Assembly: GCA_022842785.1 (NCBI GenBank)
Contig: JALHOW010000001.1
Coordinates: 372,001 to 436,000, forward strand
Length of the DNA: 64,000 nucleotides
Direction: 5' to 3'
Origin: Hyphomicrobiaceae bacterium
GTDB taxonomy: Bacteria; Pseudomonadota; Alphaproteobacteria; Rhizobiales; Hyphomicrobiaceae
Shown one piece after another: positions 24,375 through 34,116 of this stretch. The notes beneath the pieces are model-generated. The model searched no databases. It was not told the origin of the DNA and was given only the letters and a program-made list of their open reading frames with translations. Every line of letters starts with the position of its first letter. Position 1 is the stretch's first letter. Position numbers and translations under genes: made by a program.

Positions 24375-26189
24375 TCAGGCCTTCTTCTGAGGCAGGTTCA
24401 ACCTGATGTGCAGCTCGTTGAGCTGCTTGTTGGCCGCCTCCGAGGGGGCGCCCATGAGCAGGTCGCTCGCCTGCTGATTCATCGGGAAGAGCGCGACGTC
24501 GCGCACCGTCGAGCAGCCCGTCAGCAGCATGACGATGCGTTCGATGCCGGCCGCCATGCCGCCGTGTGGCGGTGCGCCGTACTGGAAGGCACGATAGAGC
24601 GCACCGAAGCGCGCCTCCACGACTTCCGCACCCAAGCCCGCCACGCCGAAGGCCTTCACCATAGTATCCGGTCGATGATTGCGGATGCCGCCCGAGGCGA
24701 GCTCATAGCCATTGCAGACCAGATCGTACTGATAGGCCTTGATGGCGAGATAGTCCTCGGTGGACTTGGCGGCGTCGAGCGTCGCCGAGCCGCCCTGCGG
24801 CATGGAGAAGGGATTGTGTGAGAAGTCGATCTGCTTCTCGTCCTCGTTCCACTCGTAGAAGGGGAAGTCGACGATCCAGCAGAAGGCAAAGCGGCCCTCG
24901 TCGACGAGCTTCAGCTCGCGACCGACCTGATCGCGGGCAAGGCCGGCGAACTTGTAGAACCGCGCCGGATCACCTGCCGTGAAGAAGCAGGCATCACCCG
25001 TCGCGAGCCCGAGCTGGCTCTGGATGGCGGCCGCCCGCTCGGCGCCAATGTTCTTGGCGATCGGGCCGGCACCGGCAGCGCCTTCCTCCTCGCGCCAGAA
25101 GACATAGCCGAGGCCGGGCTGGCCTTCTTTCTGCGCCCAGGCATTCATGCGGTCGCAGAACGCGCGCGAGCCGCCACCCTTGGCGGGAATCGCCCAGACT
25201 CGCACCTTCGGGTCCTTCTCGATCATGCCGGCGAAAACCTTGAAGCCCGAGCCGCGGAAGTGCTCGGTCACGTCGGCCATCTCGATGGGATTGCGCAGGT
25301 CCGGCTTGTCGCTGCCGTACTTCGCGATCGCCGTGTCATAGGGAATGCGCGGGAAGGACGGCGTCACCGGCTTGCCGTCGGCGAACTCCTCGAACACGCC
25401 GCGGATGATCGGCTCCATGGTGCCGAGCACATCGTTCTGCTCGACGAAGCTCATCTCGACATCGAGCTGATAGAATTCGCCGGGCAGGCGGTCGGCGCGC
25501 GGATCCTCGTCGCGGAAGCAGGGCGCGATCTGGAAATAGCGATCGAAGCCCGACATCATGAGGAGCTGCTTATACTGCTGCGGTGCCTGCGGCAGTGCGT
25601 AGAACTTTCCCGGATGCACGCGCGAGGGTACGAGGAAGTCGCGTGCGCCCTCGGGGCTCGAGGCCGTCAGGATGGGCGTCGGGAACTCGTTGAAGCCCGC
25701 GTCATGCATGCGGCTACGGATCGAGCGCGTGATAGCGAGCCGCTTCATGATGATGCCGTGCAGCGTATCGCGGCGCAGATCCAGAAAGCGGTATGTGAGG
25801 CGCATGTCCTCCGGGTAGTCCGGCTCCCCGAAGACCGGAACGGGCAGCTCCTTGGCCTCGGAGAGCACTTCGATCTCGGTCGCATAGACCTCGATGGCGC
25901 CCGTCGCGAGTTCGGTGTTGAGCGTGCCCTCGGGGCGGGCGCGCACGCGCCCATCGATACGCACGACCCACTCCGAGCGCAGGCGCTCGGCGGTCTTGAA
26001 GGCGGCCGTATCCGGATCGACCACGATCTGCGTGAGGCCATAATGGTCGCGCAGGTCGACGAACAGCAGGCCACCGTGGTCGCGGACCCGGTGAACCCAG
26101 CCCGAAAGGCGTGCGGTCGCGTCGATGTCGCTCTCTCTCAGCGCGCCGCACGTGTGCGAGCGGTAACGGTGCGTTTGTGCGTCGGCCAT
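24375..26189 (-). CDS. aspS: Aspartyl-tRNA synthetase
   Basis: A 604-residue class II synthetase. The N-terminal anticodon-binding OB fold has [19 protein letters not shown], motif 2 reads [19 protein letters not shown], and motif 3 ends in [13 protein letters not shown]. Length and domains are those of the bacterial type with a GAD insert. The His in RVRDHGG (about residue 38) matches the residue linked to non-discriminating enzymes, which also charge tRNA-Asn and need GatCAB. This is inference from one position. Expected housekeeping gene. Confidence 0.97.
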   Translation of the reverse strand: MADAQTHRYRSHTCGALRESDIDATARLSGWVHRVRDHGGLLFVDLRDHYGLTQIVVDPDTAAFKTAERLRSEWVVRIDGRVRARPEGTLNTELATGAIEVYATEIEVLSEAKELPVPVFGEPDYPEDMRLTYRFLDLRRDTLHGIIMKRLAITRSIRSRMHDAGFNEFPTPILTASSPEGARDFLVPSRVHPGKFYALPQAPQQYKQLLMMSGFDRYFQIAPCFRDEDPRADRLPGEFYQLDVEMSFVEQNDVLGTMEPIIRGVFEEFADGKPVTPSFPRIPYDTAIAKYGSDKPDLRNPIEMADVTEHFRGSGFKVFAGMIEKDPKVRVWAIPAKGGGSRAFCDRMNAWAQKEGQPGLGYVFWREEEGAAGAGPIAKNIGAERAAAIQSQLGLATGDACFFTAGDPARFYKFAGLARDQVGRELKLVDEGRFAFCWIVDFPFYEWNEDEKQIDFSHNPFSMPQGGSATLDAAKSTEDYLAIKAYQYDLVCNGYELASGGIRNHRPDTMVKAFGVAGLGAEVVEARFGALYRAFQYGAPPHGGMAAGIERIVMLLTGCSTVRDVALFPMNQQASDLLMGAPSEAANKQLNELHIRLNLPQKKA

Positions 26190-26302
26190 GGCCGGGGCTC
26201 CCTCACGCGCGATTAAGGTGCAGCGTGTCCTGAAAGGTCCAAATCGGGCCGGAACAGCGCACGCACGTCCGGCCTTGTCAAGTTGGGATGGTCAGCGTTC
26301 GG

Positions 26303-27313
26303 CTAAACGCGAACGGCGGGCGGCATAAGGCGGGATCTTGCGCTGTCGAAGGCGATCGAGCAGCGATAAGGCGTCGTCTTACTGAGGAGACGTGCGGCCT
26401 CCCGCTTGAGGCCGAGCATGATCCGCTCTTTCCGGCCCAAGCGTCTCAAGTGCGGGGGCACGGCAATGCCGACGCGATGAAAGACCCGCTCTCGATGGAT
26501 GCCGAAATCCCCCAGTGGCGGCTTCCAGATCTGGTCCTCCAGCTTGCTGCGCTTCAGAAAGTCGTAGAGCTCGGCATAGATTTCTCTTTCGAAGGCCGCC
26601 CAGCGGGCAGCGTTCTGATACCAGCCGAGGCCCATTGGCACGACGCGCCACGAGGCGTCGCCGTTGTCTCGCCACACGACGGTCGGTCGCATAGCGATGT
26701 AGACTGGGCGGTCGATGCAGAGCGTCCGGAGCCGCTCCTGCCACACGACCTCATCGACGAACTGCGTGGTTGAGAAGTCGAGACCGGCGCCGACACGCCA
26801 GAACAGTCCGCAGTTCGTCGCGCCGATCGAATAGAAGAAGGCCGCGAAAAGGCGCAGATTGTCGATCACTCCGTCCGGATACTGGCCGACGTATTGGGTG
26901 CTGCCGTCCAGGGTGCCTGCATTGTGGCGGTCGTGGCTGCGCTCGATCAGATGATCCCTGAGCATCACGTCACAGCCCGAACGCGTGAGGCTCGCTATGG
27001 AGTCCTCGAAATGGTCGGGCAGATAGTAGTTGTCGTCCTCGAGAACGCACAGGAAGGCCGCGCCAACTATTGGGGGGCGGGTGAAAGCCGAGTTCAAGTT
27101 GTCGCATATGCCAAGATTGGCGGCATTGGGTGCGTATGCGATGCGGGCGTCGGCAAGAACATCGCAGACGTGTTCGGCTTCCCGCCCGGGGGAATCGTCG
27201 AGCACGATCGCGCGCCAGTTCGTGTGCGTTTGGCTGAGGAGACTATCGAGCGCGCGGCGAAGCAGGACAGGACGTCTGTAAGTCGGCACGCGTACCTCGA
27301 CCAGTGGCGTCAT
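26303..27313 (-). CDS. Glycosyltransferase family 2
   Basis: A 336-residue GT-A fold enzyme that transfers a sugar from a nucleotide sugar. The opening VEVRVPTYRRPVLLRRALDSL, the region AIVLDDSPGREAEHV and the metal site FLCVLEDDNYY (DxD-like EDD) are typical. A basic C-terminal part (RLGRKERIMLGLKREAARLL) may hold it to the membrane. The start at 27313 follows GGAGGG with nine bases; the earlier one at 27340 has none. It stands alone; the acceptor is unknown. Confidence 0.85.
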   Translation of the reverse strand: MTPLVEVRVPTYRRPVLLRRALDSLLSQTHTNWRAIVLDDSPGREAEHVCDVLADARIAYAPNAANLGICDNLNSAFTRPPIVGAAFLCVLEDDNYYLPDHFEDSIASLTRSGCDVMLRDHLIERSHDRHNAGTLDGSTQYVGQYPDGVIDNLRLFAAFFYSIGATNCGLFWRVGAGLDFSTTQFVDEVVWQERLRTLCIDRPVYIAMRPTVVWRDNGDASWRVVPMGLGWYQNAARWAAFEREIYAELYDFLKRSKLEDQIWKPPLGDFGIHRERVFHRVGIAVPPHLRRLGRKERIMLGLKREAARLLSKTTPYRCSIAFDSARSRLMPPAVRV

Positions 27314-27378
27314 GCTGCTTTCCCTCCGAAAATCGGTCACTCAATAATCAATGATCCATGTCCGACAAGGCCTTGGAG

Positions 27379-27600
27379 CTAGTCCCTGTACCGCGCCGCC
27401 AGGACCCAGCCGACCACCCAGCCGAGGATCAGGGCGGCGAAGTTGCCGGCCATGAAAATCAGCGCGTGCAGATTGGCGACCTCGTCCGGGCTCTCGAATG
27501 TCATGCCGGAGATGATCCGGCTCGCCAGCGGACCACTGATGAACATGGTGGCGATCAGCGCGAACGCGATCGCCGTCACCATCGAGATCAGGTAGCGCAT
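27379..27600 (-). CDS. Small two-span membrane protein next to the Tae4-like amidase
   Basis: 73 residues with two membrane helices, LISMVTAIAFALIATMFISG and ALIFMAGNFAALILGWVVGW, and short loops. It starts 25 bases after the Tae4-like stop on the same strand, so the two are likely cotranscribed. Known Tae4 partners (Tai4) are soluble periplasmic proteins, so a role as immunity protein is possible only by position. No family recognised. Confidence 0.6.
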   Translation of the reverse strand: MRYLISMVTAIAFALIATMFISGPLASRIISGMTFESPDEVANLHALIFMAGNFAALILGWVVGWVLAARYRD

Positions 27601-27625
27601 GGAGGAGCCTTCTCGTGTTCCGCGG

Positions 27626-28174
27626 CTACTTCACTTCCCAGAACCAGACTTCCTTGGCTTCGGCATAGTTCGAGTAGTACCCGAGCCACGAGAACCACTC
27701 CATGAGCCACTTCGTCGAGGGACGAAAGCCGTTCCAGACGTCGATGTGATCGCCGGTCGGATTGCCGGGCCGGTCGGTCGTGCGCGCCCAATAGTCCTGG
27801 ATATAGATGATGCCGGTGCGGCCGAAGAGCTTTGGATAGAAAGCTGCGGCATCCTTGCCCGTGATGCGCTCGATGGGCGCGACGCCCGGCAGCTTCGTGC
27901 TCGCGAGGGCACCGGCGAGTTCGGAAGCGCGTATGAAGTGCATTTCCTCGGCCGGATGAACGTAGCAGGTCGAGACGCGCCCGAGCTGGGCCGGCGCGAC
28001 GCCCGCGCCCTTCAGGCAAACGCCCATGCGGATAGCACACTGGTTGCCGAAGACTGGCAGGCCGCGCTTGACCTGTCGGTTCTCAATGCTGGTGAGGTCA
28101 TGCGGGGCGATGCACGGGGTCGCCATGCTGTGATTGGCCGGATGCTGTAGCCAGAGATCCTTGAACGCGATCAT
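27626..28174 (-). CDS. Tae4-like peptidoglycan amidase (NlpC/P60 type)
   Basis: A 182-residue protein of the type VI secretion amidase effector 4 family, which cuts the gamma-D-Glu/mDAP bond of peptidoglycan. The catalytic Cys is in FGNQCAIRMGVCL (Cys 46), and the His is in PTGDHIDVWNGF (His 143, followed by Asp 145). No signal peptide is seen at the chosen start, which fits T6SS cargo. No T6SS gene (tss, vgrG, hcp) occurs in the window. Several longer in-frame starts exist; 28174 has a purine-rich GGGGGATC upstream. A small membrane protein gene follows. Confidence 0.82.
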   Translation of the reverse strand: MIAFKDLWLQHPANHSMATPCIAPHDLTSIENRQVKRGLPVFGNQCAIRMGVCLKGAGVAPAQLGRVSTCYVHPAEEMHFIRASELAGALASTKLPGVAPIERITGKDAAAFYPKLFGRTGIIYIQDYWARTTDRPGNPTGDHIDVWNGFRPSTKWLMEWFSWLGYYSNYAEAKEVWFWEVK

Positions 28175-28476
28175 CTTGCCCCCGATCCCCCCTGACGCTG
28201 CCATATCACGGTCCCGCGCCCGGTGCGCGCATTCCCCGTGATTCGACATTCTCCGGGCTCCCTGTGTCAACGGCCTATTGGACGTTCTGATGACACCGCT
28301 TGCGGGAGCCAGTGTGGCCCAATCGCCTTGAAGTTGACCGTGCATCGTTGCAGCATCCGCCCCGCTAGAAGGATTCGGGGAGTGCCGGAGCATGGCTTCG
28401 GTGGTATCCGCCAGCGCAGAGCGCAATCGATGCGGCAGCATCCCGTGCGCTGCTGGGACAGGGGAGAGGGGCCGCA
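28175..28476. other. Divergent intergenic region of 302 bases
   Basis: Separates the Tae4-like gene (minus) from the MMPL transporter gene (plus). It must hold both promoters. I see no gene, repeat or clear operator in it. Confidence 0.45.
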
Positions 28477-30816
28477 ATGGCGGGCACTGGCGAGCCGCGA
28501 CGTACGTTCGCCTTCACATTCGGGCTGGAGCGGCTTGGCCTCGTGGCGCTGCGCGCGCCCTGGCTGACGTTCGCGCTGATCGTGCTCCTGACTGTGCTCG
28601 CGATCTTCGGCGTGATGCGCCTGAAGGTCGATGACAGCCTCTCGGAACTGTTCCGCACGAATACGGCCGAGTTTCGCCAGTACGAGGAGATCGACCAGCG
28701 CTTCCCCTCGAGCGAGTACGATGTCCTCGTGGTCATAGAGGGCCCTGGCCTGCTCGCGAGGGAGAAGCTCAAGGCCGTCCACGACACGATCGTCGATCTG
28801 CAGCTGGCCGACGGCGTCAATGGTCTCGTGTCGATGCTATCCGCGCGCGAGAAGCCGGATGCGAGCGGCTATGCCGCGCCCGTCGTGCCTGATGAGCTGC
28901 CCGAGGGCGCCGCCTACGACGCCATGGTCGCGCGGTTGAAGAGCAATGAGATCGTCACCGGCAAGTTCCTTTCCGAGGATGGCACGCTGGCGCTGGCGGT
29001 CATTGCGCTCGACAGGAAGCTCGTGGAGGAGCGTGGGGCCAAGGAGGTTATCGGCGGTATTCTGAGCGAAGCCGAGCGCGGGCTTCAGGGCACGGGCCTC
29101 AAGGTGCAGCTCACGGGCGCGCCGGTCATGCAGCTCGAGATCCGCAATGCCGTCGAACGCGACCGCCTCGTCTACAACGGGCTCGGCTTCCTGCTCGGGA
29201 CGTTGATCGCCTACATCTTCTTCCGGCGCATCTCGCTAACGCTGCTCGCCATTATTGGCCCAGCAATTGCCATCCTGTGGACGCTCGGTGTCGTCGGCGC
29301 GCTCGACTATCGCCTGAACCTTTTCATCAACGTCATCACGCCCTTGATCCTCGTCTCGGGTTTTTCCGACAGCATGCATCTCGTGTTTGCGATCCGGCGT
29401 GACATCATGGCCGGTGTCGACCGGCTGACGGCGGCGCGCGAAGCTGTGCTCGATGTGGCCCCCGCGTGCCTGCTGACGGCGATGAACGCGTCCCTGGCAC
29501 TCCTGTCGTTCTCATTCGCGGAGTCGGCGCTGATCCGCACGTTCGGCCTGGTTGCGATCATGGCCGTCGCCATTTCATACCTCGCTGTCGCGGTGGTTGT
29601 GCCGACCCTCGCGGCCCTGCTCATTCCACGCGAGAAACACCCGCTCAAGGATGTCGAGCCGAACCAAGATGGCGGTTTCGGCGTTCTCGGCGTGATCACC
29701 GAGGGGATCGTCCGGCGTGTGATTGCGGCGCCGATGGCCTTCAGTCTGGCGGGGCTTGCGGCAGTCATCCTGACGGGCCTCGCCTATGTGCAGCTCGTTC
29801 CGCAGTACCGTCTCGCCGATCAGGTCCCGGACAAGGAGCACGCGCTCGCGGCGACCGAGCGTCTCGATGCGAAGCTCACGGGCGCCAATCCCGTCCACGT
29901 GATGATCAAGTGGAGTGGCGGGCAATCGCTCTTCGACGAGAAGACGCTCGCAGCCATCGCCGCCGCGCATACCGTGCTCGAGAAAGAGGCCGGTCTCGGC
30001 AACGTCTGGTCCATGGAGAGCCTCAGGCGCTGGCTCGCCGAGGCCGGCGACACCAGCGTCGATACGCTGAAGAAGTACATCGGCATTCTGCCCGATCATC
30101 TCGTGCAGCGCTTTATCGCCAAGGAGGAGAACGCAGTCCTGGTGACGGGGCGTCTCCCCGACATCGACGCCAGCCAGATTCTGCCGATCGTCGAGAAGAT
30201 CGACCGTGCCCTAGATCCCGTGCGGGCGGCATACCCGGGCTATGAGATTTCCGTGACGGGGCTGCCGGCGATTGCGGCGCGCAACTCGGCGCGCCTCATC
30301 GGCGAGCTGAACTGGGGCCTGATCGGCGATATGTTCGTGATCTTCATCTTCCTCGGGATTGCGCTGCGCTCGGTCCTCTCGGGCGTGACGAGCATCCTGC
30401 CTTCGCTGTTCCCGATCTTCGCGACGGGCGCCCTGCTCTGGCTTGGCGGGGAGGGCCTGCAATTCGCGTCGATCATCGCGATTACCGTCGCCTTCGCACT
30501 CGCTATCGACAGTACGATCCACTTTCTGAACCGCTTCCAGCTCGAGGAAAGCCGGCCGGACACGCGCGACGTGAACCATGCTCTCATCCGCACCATGCAC
30601 CACATTGGCCCGGTCATCGTGCTGACGACGATCGTGCTCGCGCTGGGTCTTGGCGTCACGATCCTGTCCCATCTCCCGTCGCTGCGACTTTTCGGGCGAT
30701 TGGCAGGCATCTGCCTTTTTGCCTCATTGATCGGTCAGCTCATCATTCTGCCGGCAACGGTGGCGCTCTATCGCCGATACTGGCCACGGCGCCCCCCCGC
30801 AGTCGCGGCGACGTGA
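28477..30816 (+). CDS. MMPL/RND-family exporter
   Basis: A 779-residue inner-membrane protein of the MMPL branch of the RND superfamily, with 12 membrane helices and two large periplasmic loops (about 45-230 and 430-590). The repeated sterol-sensing-like halves are seen in LVYNGLGFLLGTLIAYIFF with NVITPLILVSGFSDSMHL, and again in IIAITVAFALAIDSTIHFLN. The second has the acid DST of the proton path. Such proteins move lipids, hopanoids or carotenoids. No membrane-fusion partner is nearby, so the cargo is unknown. AGGGGAGAGG precedes the start. Confidence 0.87.
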   Translation: MAGTGEPRRTFAFTFGLERLGLVALRAPWLTFALIVLLTVLAIFGVMRLKVDDSLSELFRTNTAEFRQYEEIDQRFPSSEYDVLVVIEGPGLLAREKLKAVHDTIVDLQLADGVNGLVSMLSAREKPDASGYAAPVVPDELPEGAAYDAMVARLKSNEIVTGKFLSEDGTLALAVIALDRKLVEERGAKEVIGGILSEAERGLQGTGLKVQLTGAPVMQLEIRNAVERDRLVYNGLGFLLGTLIAYIFFRRISLTLLAIIGPAIAILWTLGVVGALDYRLNLFINVITPLILVSGFSDSMHLVFAIRRDIMAGVDRLTAAREAVLDVAPACLLTAMNASLALLSFSFAESALIRTFGLVAIMAVAISYLAVAVVVPTLAALLIPREKHPLKDVEPNQDGGFGVLGVITEGIVRRVIAAPMAFSLAGLAAVILTGLAYVQLVPQYRLADQVPDKEHALAATERLDAKLTGANPVHVMIKWSGGQSLFDEKTLAAIAAAHTVLEKEAGLGNVWSMESLRRWLAEAGDTSVDTLKKYIGILPDHLVQRFIAKEENAVLVTGRLPDIDASQILPIVEKIDRALDPVRAAYPGYEISVTGLPAIAARNSARLIGELNWGLIGDMFVIFIFLGIALRSVLSGVTSILPSLFPIFATGALLWLGGEGLQFASIIAITVAFALAIDSTIHFLNRFQLEESRPDTRDVNHALIRTMHHIGPVIVLTTIVLALGLGVTILSHLPSLRLFGRLAGICLFASLIGQLIILPATVALYRRYWPRRPPAVAAT

Positions 30817-30903
30817 CGGACGGGCGGCGGGGCTGGTATGTTCGCCAGGACGTGCCGCCGATGTGACTGCTGTTAGTGATACGATCAACGTCGGACCCAA
30901 CCG

Positions 30904-31995
30904 ATGCCACGAGCCCCCAATGCCGTAGACTTCTGGCGCGGCTTTGCTCTCGTCTCGATTTTCATCAACCACGTTCCCGGCATCTTCTTCGACCAGTTCA
31001 CGCACCGAGCCGTGTCGATCTCGGATTCGGCCGAGCTTTTCGTCTTTCTCGCGGGCTGGTCGCTACGGTACGTGATCGGCGATTCCGCACACCCCAGGCC
31101 CATGCACCAGGTCGTCTTCCGGCTCGGCGGGCGCGCCGTGACGCTCTATGCCGCCCATATGATGATCGTCATGCTGGCGATCGCCATCCTGGCCATCACC
31201 TCGCGTCTTTTGGACAATCCGTTGCTGCTCGAGTGGCACAATGCGGCAGCGGTATTCTACCGGCCGATCGAGACGCACATCGGGATTGCGCTGCTCAGCC
31301 ACCAGCTCGGCTACTTCGACATTCTGCCGCTCTATGTGGCACTCATGCTCGTTGCGCCGCTCCTGGCCGTCGTCGACCGCGTGGCGCCGAGCCTGCTGCT
31401 GCCTGCGTCTTTTGCGCTCTATCTGGTTTCCCTGATAGTGCCGCTGACCATCCCGGCATGGCCGGTCGAGGGGCAGTGGTTCTTCAATCCGTTGACGTGG
31501 CAACTTATCTTCGTTCTGGGGCTTGTTCTGGGGCGTGACAGTGGCCTGGGGGCCTGGGTGCGCCGGCACATCGTGGCCGTCCGGTGGCTTGCGCTGCCGA
31601 TCGTCATCGTCGGGACGATCTTTGTTCTGACCGGTGGTACTTGGATTGATCCGACTGAGGTTCCTGAGCCGAAGTTGCTGTTCATCAATGGCAAGACGTT
31701 CGCAACCCCGATCAGGATCATTCAATTCCTGGCACTAGTCGCGGTAGTGTCAATCGTCTATCCCTATATTGCTAGGGCCGTCCCGAGTGCTGTCGCATAT
31801 CTTGCAATGCTCGGCCGGAACTCGCTCGAAGTGTTCTGTGCGGCATCTATCCTCAGTCTGGTTTGCCAGATTCTGAGATTTACGTTGCCGGACGGCGTAT
31901 GGCTTGACACGCTGCTCGTTGCAGGCGGCGTGGCTCTCATGGGATTGGTGGCATGGCTGGCCGAATGGCGCTCGCGGGTTGGAGCGGAAGCCTGA
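30904..31995 (+). CDS. opgC: OpgC-domain acyltransferase (glucan succinylation type)
   Basis: A 363-residue integral membrane protein with ten predicted helices. The opening NAVDFWRGFALVSIFINHVPG with the conserved His, and SAELFVFLAGWSLRYV, are the OpgC family marks. OpgC adds succinyl groups to periplasmic glucans. The gene after it overlaps by 43 bases, which suggests joint translation of the two. No glucan synthase (opgGH or ndvB) gene is in the window. Confidence 0.9.
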   Translation: MPRAPNAVDFWRGFALVSIFINHVPGIFFDQFTHRAVSISDSAELFVFLAGWSLRYVIGDSAHPRPMHQVVFRLGGRAVTLYAAHMMIVMLAIAILAITSRLLDNPLLLEWHNAAAVFYRPIETHIGIALLSHQLGYFDILPLYVALMLVAPLLAVVDRVAPSLLLPASFALYLVSLIVPLTIPAWPVEGQWFFNPLTWQLIFVLGLVLGRDSGLGAWVRRHIVAVRWLALPIVIVGTIFVLTGGTWIDPTEVPEPKLLFINGKTFATPIRIIQFLALVAVVSIVYPYIARAVPSAVAYLAMLGRNSLEVFCAASILSLVCQILRFTLPDGVWLDTLLVAGGVALMGLVAWLAEWRSRVGAEA

Positions 31996-32819
31996 AGTGG
32001 CTGCCCCTCGTTGTTGCGCTGATAACAGGGGTCCCGGTCTACGCATCGGGCCAGCAGGGTGCGCCCGCTTCTCCCACGTCGGCGCCCGCGCAATCTGATT
32101 CCACTCAGGCAAAGCCCGAGGAGAACCTGCCGCCCGTCACGCGCGAGTGCCAAGTCGGCGCGGCCGAGGTTGTGACGCAGAGCCCCATGCCCAATGTGCT
32201 GAAGGCCATGCGTGAGCGCCAGAAGATCAAGATCCTCGCGATCGGTGCGACACCGATCGTGCGCCGCGAGCCCGGGACGGGCGGCTACTACGAGCTTGTC
32301 GAGCAGTTCCTCGAGCAGACCTTCAAGGGGCTCCAGGTCGAGATCATCCATCGCGGTGTCTCGGGCGAACTCGCGCGCGATGCGGGTGCGCGCATCAAGA
32401 TGGAAGTCGCGCTTGTCGACCCCGATCTCGTGCTGTGGCAGGTTGGTACGGCCGACGCACTCGCGCGGCTGCCGATCGAGGACTTCGAGCGCACCCTCGG
32501 CAAGACACTCGTCTGGTTGAAGGCGCACGACGTCGACGTGGCGCTCATCGGACTTCAGTACGCCAAGGCTCTGACAAAAGACGCGCACTATCAGGCTGTG
32601 CGCAAGGCGTTGAAGAAGGTCGCGACCGAGCTCGGCGTGATGCGCGTCGGGCGCTATGAGGCCGTCGAGACGCTGGCGCGCCTGCGCGGCGAACAGGCAT
32701 CCAGCACACGGCTGACCGAGGCCTCGTACGAATGCAGCGCCGAGTACCTCGCTCGCGCCATCGCGACGGGCCTTTTCCACAAGGACAAGGGCAGCAAGCC
32801 TGCGGACAAGAAGCCCTAA
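31953..32819 (+). CDS. Degenerate SGNH/GDSL-like secreted protein
   Basis: About 288 residues with a signal segment (WLPLVVALITGVPVYASG) and a Pro/Ala linker up to about residue 60. The fold follows SGNH hydrolases: a first strand ILAIGATPIVRR where GDS should be, block II HRGVSGELA, block III LWQVGTADALAR where the GxND should be. Near the end the DxxH is also missing (LTEASYECSAEYL). Ser, Asn, Asp and His all seem lost, so it is probably not a hydrolase. Overlap with the OpgC gene suggests a partner of that acyltransferase. Confidence 0.75.
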   Translation: MAGRMALAGWSGSLKWLPLVVALITGVPVYASGQQGAPASPTSAPAQSDSTQAKPEENLPPVTRECQVGAAEVVTQSPMPNVLKAMRERQKIKILAIGATPIVRREPGTGGYYELVEQFLEQTFKGLQVEIIHRGVSGELARDAGARIKMEVALVDPDLVLWQVGTADALARLPIEDFERTLGKTLVWLKAHDVDVALIGLQYAKALTKDAHYQAVRKALKKVATELGVMRVGRYEAVETLARLRGEQASSTRLTEASYECSAEYLARAIATGLFHKDKGSKPADKKP

Positions 32820-32870
32820 GGCGACTTTGGTTGGCACGACAGGCCGGCGCGCGCCGATCTGGGCAGCCTG

Positions 32871-32906
32871 AACGATTGGCCCGAACGATTGGCCCCAACG
32901 ATTGGG
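32871..32906. repeat. Short tandem repeat, 13-base unit, about 2.8 copies
   Basis: AACGATTGGCCCG, AACGATTGGCCCC and AACGATTGGG follow each other directly in the gap before the threonine aldolase gene. Likely a small slippage repeat; no function seen. Confidence 0.7.
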
Positions 32907-32995
32907 ATGACCTTGCGGGCTCGGGCGGCTATGGTCGCCCGCCTGGGCGCGGCCAGTATTGCCGCCCAGCCGGATTGCCGGTGAGGAACCCGATA

Positions 32996-34084
32996 ATGAC
33001 GCAGCACTTCGCCTCCGACAACAATGCCGGCATCTGTCCCGAGGCCATGGCGGCGCTCAAGCGAGCCAATGCGACGGGACACGAGCTTTCCTACGGCGAG
33101 GACCGCTGGACGGCGGCCGTGTGCGACGGGCTGCGCGCTCTCTTCCAGACTGACTGTGAGGTCTTCTTCGTCTTCAATGGTACGGCGGCGAACTCAGTGA
33201 CGCTCTCGGCCATGTGCCAGCCCTTTCATGCCGTGATCTGCCATGAGCTGAGCCACATCGAGACGGACGAGTGCGGAGCGCCCGAATTCTTCTCGGCAGG
33301 CTCGAAGCTGCTGGCAGTCGAGGGACCGCTCGGCAAGCTCACGCCCGATATCATCGAGTTCACGGCAAAGAAGCGCACCGACATCCATTTTCCGAAACCG
33401 AAGGCCGTTTCGCTCACGCAATCGACCGAGGTCGGCACGGTTTATACGGTGGAGGAACTGCGGGCCATTGCGGCCATTGCCAAGCGCCACGGCCTCAACA
33501 TTCACATGGATGGCGCCCGGTTCGCCAATGCGGTCGCGACGCTCGGTTGCCACCCCTCGGAGATCACGTGGCGCGCCGGCATCGATGTGCTCTGCTTCGG
33601 TGGGACCAAGAACGGGCTTCCAGTCGGTGAGGCCGTGGTGTTCTTCAAGAAGGAGCTCGCCGAGGACTTCGCTTGGCGCGTCAAGCAGGCGGGACAGCTC
33701 GCCTCGAAGATGCGCTTCGTGTCGGCGCCGTGGCTCGGTCTGCTCGAGAACGATGTGTGGTTGCGCAATGCTCGGCACGCCAATGCCATGGCAAAGCGGC
33801 TCGCCGATCAGATCACGCAGCTTGATGGCGTGAAGCTCATGTTTCCCGTCGAGTCGAATGCGGTGTTCGCCGAGATTCCGCCAGCCGCGCAAGCCAAGCT
33901 CCGCGAGAAGGGCTGGCGGTTCTATACATTCATCGGTGCCGGCGGGTGTCGCCTGATGTGTGCGTGGGATACGGCGCCCGATACCGTCGATCGCTTCGCC
34001 GCGGATCTGACGAAGGCCATGCAGGGTGTCGCGCCGTCGCGCGAGGCAGCGCCAGGCGAAGCGCGCGGACGCGGGCGGCGCTGA
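32996..34084 (+). CDS. ltaE: Low-specificity L-threonine aldolase
   Basis: A 362-residue PLP enzyme that splits L-threonine (or beta-hydroxy amino acids) into glycine and an aldehyde. It shows [17 protein letters not shown], the PLP region [23 protein letters not shown] and the Schiff-base lysine in [15 protein letters not shown]. The start has GTGAGGAA eight bases upstream. The tail is basic and variable (ARGRGRR). It is followed by recR 32 bases on. Confidence 0.92.
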   Translation: MTQHFASDNNAGICPEAMAALKRANATGHELSYGEDRWTAAVCDGLRALFQTDCEVFFVFNGTAANSVTLSAMCQPFHAVICHELSHIETDECGAPEFFSAGSKLLAVEGPLGKLTPDIIEFTAKKRTDIHFPKPKAVSLTQSTEVGTVYTVEELRAIAAIAKRHGLNIHMDGARFANAVATLGCHPSEITWRAGIDVLCFGGTKNGLPVGEAVVFFKKELAEDFAWRVKQAGQLASKMRFVSAPWLGLLENDVWLRNARHANAMAKRLADQITQLDGVKLMFPVESNAVFAEIPPAAQAKLREKGWRFYTFIGAGGCRLMCAWDTAPDTVDRFAADLTKAMQGVAPSREAAPGEARGRGRR

Positions 34085-34116
34085 GCCGTCGCGCTCGCCA
34101 GGAAAGCACAAGTGTC

